Source of the DNA: an uncultured Oscillospiraceae bacterium
GTDB lineage: Bacteria; Bacillota; Clostridia; Oscillospirales; Oscillospiraceae
Assembly: GCA_947628265.1 (NCBI GenBank)
Contig: CANQZF010000097.1
Span: 1 to 6,706, forward strand
Reading direction: 5' to 3'
DNA: 6,706 nt
The first letter of the stretch is position 1. Every line of letters starts with the position of its first letter. The translations under genes were made by a program, and so were the position numbers. This document shows positions 1 to 3,023 of this stretch, piece after piece. The notes beneath the pieces are model-generated. The model saw only the letters and a list, made by a program, of their open reading frames with translations. It did not search any database and was not told the origin of the DNA.

Positions 1-36
1 GGCGTTTTCCTTTCTTTTAGTATCATGCTTTTTCAT
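1..36 (-). CDS. 5' end of an unidentified protein (partial)
   Basis: Twelve codons are visible, reading MKKHDTKRKENA, before the gene leaves the window on the left. The start is well supported: a GGAGGA Shine-Dalgarno at 49-44 lies 7 nt before the ATG at 36-34, and a TATAAT box lies about 40 bp further upstream. The visible N-terminus is very basic and hydrophilic, so it shows no signal peptide or membrane segment so far. It is too short to assign to a family. Confidence 0.6.
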   Translation of the reverse strand, partial: MKKHDTKRKENA

Positions 37-62
37 AGTAAATTCCTCCAAAGATATGTTCT

Positions 63-77
63 GTTGTCCCTGACAAC
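63..77. promoter_or_regulatory. Operator-like 15-bp palindrome GTTGTC-CCT-GACAAC
   Basis: Perfect 6-bp arms flank a 3-bp centre. It lies just downstream of the -10 box of the left-edge gene, at about +1 to +15. The position fits a repressor operator, or a 5' stem that stabilises the mRNA. No U-tract follows in either direction, so it is not a terminator. The binding protein is unknown. Confidence 0.35.
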
Positions 78-84
78 GCCGCTA

Positions 85-90
85 ATTATA
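85..90 (-). promoter_or_regulatory. -10 box of the left-edge gene
   Basis: Read on the minus strand this is a perfect TATAAT, 49 nt before the ATG at 36 and upstream of the strong RBS. No good -35 hexamer lies 16-19 bp upstream; TTGCTG occurs but only 10 bp away. The promoter may therefore depend on an activator. The expected transcription start is near 78, which places the palindrome at 63-77 at the very start of the transcript. Confidence 0.5.
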
Positions 91-118
91 GACCTTTTTT
101 CAGCAAGGAAAATAGTGT

Positions 119-149
119 ATGTTGCGGCGTTACATTGTAAATGTTGCGG
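119..149. repeat. Direct repeat ATGTTGCGG x2, 22-bp period
   Basis: ATGTTGCGG occurs at 119-127 and again at 141-149. The 22-bp spacing is about two helical turns. Relative to the predicted minus-strand start near 78, the copies are centred at about -45 and -67, where activator sites often lie. The promoter lacks a good -35 box, which is consistent with an activator. This is inference from position only. Confidence 0.3.
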
Positions 150-190
150 TGCGCTTGTCTTTTGTTCGTCGGGTTGAACAAAAAAAGCGG

Positions 191-284
191 ATGCCCTCCG
201 GGGGTTTAAAAAGGGATGCCGCCCTTTTGGGCGGCGGAGGCCCTCCGGGGGTTTTTAAAAGGTTGCCGCCCTTTTGGGCGGCGG
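191..284. repeat. Two 47-bp tandem repeats with terminator-like hairpins
   Basis: Unit 1 is 191-237 and unit 2 is 238-284; they are the same length and differ at only a few positions. Each contains a GCCGCCC-TTTT-GGGCGGC hairpin (218-235 and 265-282). Read on the minus strand, each hairpin is followed within 3-5 nt by a run of four or five T, so the pair may act as weak terminators for leftward transcripts. No protein reading is credible here. Confidence 0.6.
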
Positions 285-287
285 GAT

Positions 288-329
288 TTACTTTCCGCGC
301 TTTTGTCCCGCCAAAAGCGCGGAAAGTAA
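288..329. repeat. Long palindrome, 18-bp perfect arms
   Basis: The arms at 288-305 (starting TTACTTTCCGCG) and 312-329 are exact reverse complements around the 6-nt loop TCCCGC. No U-tract follows, so it is not an ordinary terminator. It adjoins the 47-bp tandem repeats and looks like one module of a dispersed palindromic repeat family rather than part of a gene. Confidence 0.65.
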
Positions 330-660
330 CAAAGGGGCGAAAAGCGGCCAAGGAGCAGTGCCCCTTGGAACCCGTGGGTGCTCTGTAGCTTCGGGCCTCT
401 ACCGTATACTGGCGGGACGGCTCCCGCAGAGGTGGACGATACATCTGGGTGGAACCATATCCGCGCGGGCATTGACGTATTGAAAAGCGTCTACGTCCGC
501 GTAAGCCCGAATTATAAATTCGGGCGACGCTGCCAGGGTGGTGGACGGTAGAGTTTGCGTCTGAATATTTCCGCGCTACCTGGGTGGTTGTCGTGTGGTA
601 ATCGGTAGAGAAGCGGCTATATCCGCTGGCGCTGGCGCTTTGCGCCTCGCGCCTCGCTGG
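330..660. other. Unassigned 330-bp stretch with several inverted repeats
   Basis: I see no gene with an RBS here. The visible structure is: CCAAGG/CCTTGG at 348-368; GCGGGA-cggc-TCCCGC at 412-427; GCCCGAATT-ATA-AATTCGGGC at 505-525; and a 9-nt segment CTCTACCGT (397-405) exactly complementary to 545-553, whose CGGTAGAG core recurs at 603-610. These could be a structured RNA or a decayed repeat element. The frames that stay open through it are low-complexity and cross these palindromes. Confidence 0.4.
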
Positions 661-674
661 TGCGGTGCGCTTCC

Positions 675-729
675 CGCCGTAGGGGCCGACGACCGAAGGA
701 AGTACTCTGGAGTATGACCACATCGGCCC
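675..729. repeat. Dispersed hairpin repeat, copy 1 (expanded)
   Basis: Positions 675-689 and 715-729 match, base for base, the two halves of the repeat at 2632-2661. In this copy 25 extra bases (690-714) sit in the middle. The insert carries its own small inverted repeat, TACTC-TG-GAGTA, at 703-714. The outer arms still pair, GGGCCGA with TCGGCCC. Confidence 0.55.
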
Positions 730-758
730 GTCCCCGTCCACCACCGCACCCTCAACCA

Positions 759-779
759 ACGCCGTACGGGCCGCCGCCC
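759..779 (-). repeat. 21-bp repeat, inverted relative to 2561-2581 and 2814-2834
   Basis: This stretch is the exact reverse complement of the last 21 bases of the 29-bp repeats at 2553-2581 and 2806-2834, containing the core CCGTACGG. It is flanked by CCAAC and GTTGG, which make a larger hairpin (756-786). It lies between the ABC-F stop codon and the rest of the repeat region. Confidence 0.6.
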
Positions 780-790
780 AGGTTGGCCCT

Positions 791-825
791 ACTTCTTCAC
801 TCTTCACTATTACCTATTACTTACA
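791..825. repeat. Degenerate short tandem repeat, 6-8 nt units
   Basis: The units ACTTCTTC, ACTCTTC, ACTATT, ACCTATT and ACTTAC follow one another directly and run into the 3' end of the ABC-F gene. The last unit overlaps its stop codon (817-819), so slippage there could alter the last residues. It shows no terminator hairpin. Confidence 0.35.
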
Positions 826-2307
826 TTCTATCCTTCGGGTGGCGATGGCGTCCACAAACGCCCGGTCGTGCTCCACGAAGAGCATGGTGGGGGTGAAGGC
901 CCGCAGAAGCTCCTCGATCTGCATCCGGGAGATGACGTCCACATAGTTTAGGGGCTCGTCCCAGATGTAAAGGTGCGCCTCCTGACAGAGGCTCCGGGCC
1001 AGCAGCGCCTTTTTCTTCTGTCCCATGGACCAGGACTCCAAAGGCTTTTCAAACTGGACCCGCTCAAAGCCGAATTTGCGGAGGATCGACTGGAAGACGC
1101 TCCTGTCCACGCCGCAGCTCTCGGCGTACTCCCGAAGTCCCCCGCGCAGATCGGAGGTGTCCTGGCTTACGTAGGAGATCTTGAGGTTTGATGCCACGCG
1201 CACCTCCCCGGTGTGGGGGATGTCCTCCCCCAAAATGAGCTTTATGAGGCTGGATTTGCCGCTGCCGTTGCGCCCCATGAGGGCCACCCGCTCCCCCGGC
1301 GCGATCTCAAAGGTCATGTTTTCCACAACGGGGCGCTCCCCGTAGGCCACCGACACGTCCCGCAGGGAGACGACGCTCCGGGCCCGGTGGATGAGAGGCG
1401 AGAGTTTCAGCTCCTCGTCCCGCTCAATGTTGTGGAGGAGCTTCGATTTGTCCTCAACGGCCCGCTCCCGGCGCTCCTCCATGGCCTTGGCGCGCTTTTG
1501 CTGTTTGGCGGCCTTGGCGGCCTGCTTCGGGGCCCAGCCGTGCTTCACGTCGGCCTTGTCCGTGTGGGAGACGTACTTTGACCGCTCCGCCTTGGCGGAC
1601 CACCGGGCCCGCTCCCGGGCGGCGTCGCTGAGCCTTGCGATCTCGCCACGGAGCTTCTCGTTCTCCGCCCGCTCCCAGTCGTCCTGCCGCCGCTTATTCT
1701 CCCACCAGGTGGAAAAGGAGCCGCGCGTCACCTCGATATTCGCGCGGTTGATGCTGAGGGTGTGGTCGGTGCATCTGTCCAGCAGCGCCCGGTCATGGCT
1801 CACCAGGATGAAGCCCCGCTTTTTCGCAAGGTACTCCCCCAGCGCCTCCCGCATCCCCATGTCCAGGTGGTTTGTGGGCTCGTCAATGAGGGGGAAGACG
1901 TCCGGCCGGGCGAAGAGGGCCGCCAGCGCCGCCCGGGTACGCTCCCCGCTGGAGAGGGTCCCGAAGGGCCGGTCCAGCATGTCCTCCCGAATGCCCAATT
2001 TGGAGAGCTCCCGCAAAAGCGCCCACTCCTCTGCCCCGGGGGCGGCTTTCATCAGCGCCCGGAGGGTGGGCGCGGCCATGTCCTCCACCCGCGCGGGGAA
2101 ATACGCAAACCGCAGCCCCGGCGCCGAGATGGAGCCGGAGTACGCAAGCTCCCCCAAAAGGCACCGGAGGAAGGTGGTCTTCCCCCTGCCGTTGCGCCCG
2201 GTGAACCCCAACCGCCAGGCCGTGTCCATCTGAAAGCTCACGTCCTCAAACACGTTGTCGAAGCTGCCGGGGTAGGAAAAGGTAAAATTTGTAACATCTA
2301 TCAGCAT
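817..2307 (-). CDS. Lsa-family ABC-F ATPase, probable ribosomal protection protein
   Basis: This is a soluble protein of 496 aa with two ABC ATPase domains and no membrane segment, the usual size and plan of Lsa-type ABC-F proteins. Family members bind the ribosomal E site and dislodge antibiotics from the peptidyl-transferase centre. Domain 1 has Walker A GRNGRGKT (37-44), signature LSSGE (118-122), Walker B FPLIDEP (138-144) and switch His171. A long basic, coiled-coil-prone linker follows (about 200-310), the part that reaches toward the drug site. Domain 2 has Walker A GRNGSGKS (345-352), signature WSMGQ (426-430), Walker B LYIWDEP (446-452) and His480. GRNGRGKT, FPLIDEPTNHLD and LYIWDEPLNY are typical of the Lsa group. 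I chose the ATG at 2307 because it has a GAAAGG site upstream and matches the family N-terminus; the open frame runs 58 codons further, but that stretch is leader RNA with a terminator. Drug spectrum cannot be read from sequence, and a housekeeping ABC-F role is possible. Confidence 0.9.
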   Translation of the reverse strand: MLIDVTNFTFSYPGSFDNVFEDVSFQMDTAWRLGFTGRNGRGKTTFLRCLLGELAYSGSISAPGLRFAYFPARVEDMAAPTLRALMKAAPGAEEWALLRELSKLGIREDMLDRPFGTLSSGERTRAALAALFARPDVFPLIDEPTNHLDMGMREALGEYLAKKRGFILVSHDRALLDRCTDHTLSINRANIEVTRGSFSTWWENKRRQDDWERAENEKLRGEIARLSDAARERARWSAKAERSKYVSHTDKADVKHGWAPKQAAKAAKQQKRAKAMEERRERAVEDKSKLLHNIERDEELKLSPLIHRARSVVSLRDVSVAYGERPVVENMTFEIAPGERVALMGRNGSGKSSLIKLILGEDIPHTGEVRVASNLKISYVSQDTSDLRGGLREYAESCGVDRSVFQSILRKFGFERVQFEKPLESWSMGQKKKALLARSLCQEAHLYIWDEPLNYVDVISRMQIEELLRAFTPTMLFVEHDRAFVDAIATRRIECK

Positions 2308-2323
2308 ACGATCCGCGCCTTTC

Positions 2324-2358
2324 AAAAAAATTAAGCCGCGGGAAGGATCCCACAGCTC
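2324..2358 (-). terminator. Leader intrinsic terminator (attenuator) before the ABC-F gene
   Basis: On the minus strand GAGCTGTGGGA (2358-2348) pairs with TCCCGCGGCTT (2343-2333) across the loop TCCT. This gives 11 bp including three G-U pairs, followed by AA and seven T (2330-2324). It ends 16 nt before the ATG, immediately upstream of the GAAAGG ribosome site, so transcripts ending here would lack the gene. An upstream segment, GCGGGAAG (2406-2399), is exactly complementary to eight bases of the descending side (2345-2338) and can act as antiterminator. Confidence 0.75.
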
Positions 2359-2448
2359 AAAAAGGCGCCATACGCCCCAGAGTGACCGGATGAATTCTCT
2401 TCCCGCTCCCGGCGCCCAGGGCACACTACACCCCTCAAAAGCGCCATA
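2356..2448 (-). promoter_or_regulatory. Candidate switching segments of the ABC-F leader
   Basis: Three segments can pair alternatively. Segment 1 is GGCGCT (2445-2440), segment 2 is GGCGCC (2416-2411) and segment 3 is GGCGCC (2369-2364). Segment 2 can pair with either 1 or 3. Segments 1 and 3 lie in near-identical direct repeats (2434-2448 and 2356-2372) that differ by a 2-nt insertion. Segment 1 begins 7 nt after the upstream ORF stop, where a stalled ribosome would cover it. The direction of the switch cannot be settled by eye. Confidence 0.5.
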
Positions 2449-2452
2449 AAAT

Positions 2453-2473
2453 TCAAGCGAGAAGAATGCGCAT
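2453..2473 (-). CDS. Six-residue leader peptide MRILLA ahead of the ABC-F gene
   Basis: ATG at 2473-2471 is followed by five sense codons and TGA at 2455-2453. A GGGGGTG site (2485-2479) lies upstream with about 5-7 nt spacing, close to the AGGAGGTGA consensus, and the predicted start of transcription is about 22 nt before the ATG. Short leader peptides of this kind precede many inducible ABC-F, erm and cat genes; drug-stalled ribosomes on them alter folding of the downstream leader. The peptide is in a different frame from the ABC-F gene. It is too short for any homology test. Confidence 0.6.
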   Translation of the reverse strand: MRILLA

Positions 2474-2501
2474 CCTTTCACCCCCGGAATATTATGATAT
2501 T

Positions 2502-2530
2502 AGTATACCACCCGGAAATAACGGTGTCAA
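2502..2530 (-). promoter_or_regulatory. Sigma-A promoter of the ABC-F leader
   Basis: On the minus strand a perfect -35 TTGACA (2530-2525), a 17-bp spacer and -10 TATACT (2507-2502) are present, plus a TG one base before the -10 (extended -10). The predicted start is near 2495, giving a leader of about 188 nt before the ATG at 2307. Such a strong promoter fits regulation after initiation, by attenuation, rather than weak basal transcription. Confidence 0.85.
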
Positions 2531-2552
2531 GAGGGTCAAATTGCGGGAATGA

Positions 2553-2581
2553 GCCGCCGAGGGCGGCGGCCCGTACGGCGT
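2553..2581 (+). repeat. 29-bp dispersed repeat, copy 1
   Basis: Identical over 29 bases to 2806-2834, and its last 21 bases are found inverted at 759-779. It begins with a GCCGCC-GAG-GGCGGC hairpin and ends with the palindromic core CCGTACGG. It lies just upstream of the ABC-F promoter. A related but degenerate piece, GGCGGCCCGTATGG, is at 2987-3000. Confidence 0.65.
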
Positions 2582-2631
2582 ATAATTTGGGTGTTGCAAT
2601 AATCGGAATGTTATATTTAAACGTGAAAGCT

Positions 2632-2661
2632 CGCCGTAGGGGCCGATGACCACATCGGCCC
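2632..2661. repeat. Dispersed hairpin repeat, copy 2 (compact)
   Basis: GGGCCGATG (2640-2648) and CATCGGCCC (2653-2661) form a perfect 9-bp stem with an ACCA loop, preceded by CGCCGTAG. The two halves match 675-689 and 715-729, where 25 bases separate them. No U-tract follows. Confidence 0.55.
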
Positions 2662-2703
2662 AATCCCGGTGGGATGATAACGTGGTGAATGCAAACGCAC
2701 CAT

Positions 2704-2782
2704 CCCCGAAAATGGTATTCGCCGCAAAATTTTGCGGCGAATGATTTAATGTGCGGCAAAGCCGCAAACCTTTTTATCGGGG
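2704..2782. repeat. Branched palindromic element
   Basis: An outer stem CCCCGA (2704-2709)/TCGGGG (2777-2782) encloses two inner hairpins. One is a perfect 26-bp palindrome at 2717-2742 (ATTCGCCGCAAAA and its complement); the other is TGCGGC-AAA-GCCGCA at 2752-2766. The folded form would be a three-way junction. It lies between the exporter and the ABC-F gene; I see no coding sequence in it. Confidence 0.5.
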
Positions 2783-2805
2783 CAAGCGTGGAAAATCGAA
2801 GATGG

Positions 2806-2834
2806 GCCGCCGAGGGCGGCGGCCCGTACGGCGT
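2806..2834 (+). repeat. 29-bp dispersed repeat, copy 2
   Basis: Identical to 2553-2581 in the same orientation, 253 bp away. The two copies bracket the hairpin repeat at 2632-2661 and the branched element at 2704-2782. The flanking sequence differs on both sides apart from a few bases. Confidence 0.65.
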
Positions 2835-2878
2835 TTTGCGGAGGTGCAGTGGTATACCGGAAAACGGGCGGGTTTAGA

Positions 2879-2977
2879 GCCCCTCCCTTTGGGAGGGGGC
2901 AGGGGGTGGGAGTGGGTAAATATGCGGACCCACCCTGCCCATCGCTGCGCTCGGGCACCCCTCCCGGAGGGAGGGGC
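2879..2977 (-). repeat. 99-bp GC-rich repeat with terminal inverted repeats, copy A
   Basis: The ends are inverted repeats (GCCCCTCCC ... GGGAGGGGC), and each end can fold into its own CCCCTCCC/GGGAGGGG hairpin. Reverse-complemented, it matches 6619-6706 with a few substitutions and a short indel in the centre. There is no open frame with an RBS, so if mobile it would be a non-autonomous, MITE-like element. It lies about 47 bp past the exporter stop codon, where no U-tract terminator is visible, and may end that transcript. Confidence 0.65.
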
Positions 2978-3023
2978 AATCTGGACGGCGGCCCGTATGG
3001 TTTCAATTTGGGATTTTCAGCTT

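Noticed and set aside
191..284. CRISPR-like array
   Set aside because: There are only two units, directly adjacent with no spacers and with internal differences, and no cas genes are in view.
130..807. 225-codon open frame on the minus strand
   Set aside because: It crosses the tandem repeats, the 18-bp-arm palindrome and the hairpin repeats, has no RBS, and its translation is low-complexity and basic with no recognisable domain. GC-rich DNA often leaves such frames open.
2308..2481. 58-residue N-terminal extension of the ABC-F protein from a GTG at 2481
   Set aside because: The stretch contains the leader ORF, the antiterminator and a terminator with a seven-T tract, the GTG lacks a well-spaced RBS, and Lsa-family proteins begin at the MLIDVTNFTF-like segment encoded from 2307.
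2752..2775. Plus-strand intrinsic terminator (TGCGGC-AAA-GCCGCA then TTTTT)
   Set aside because: The stem is only 6 bp, the T run starts four bases after it, and no plus-strand gene lies upstream to be terminated. It fits better as part of the branched element at 2704-2782.
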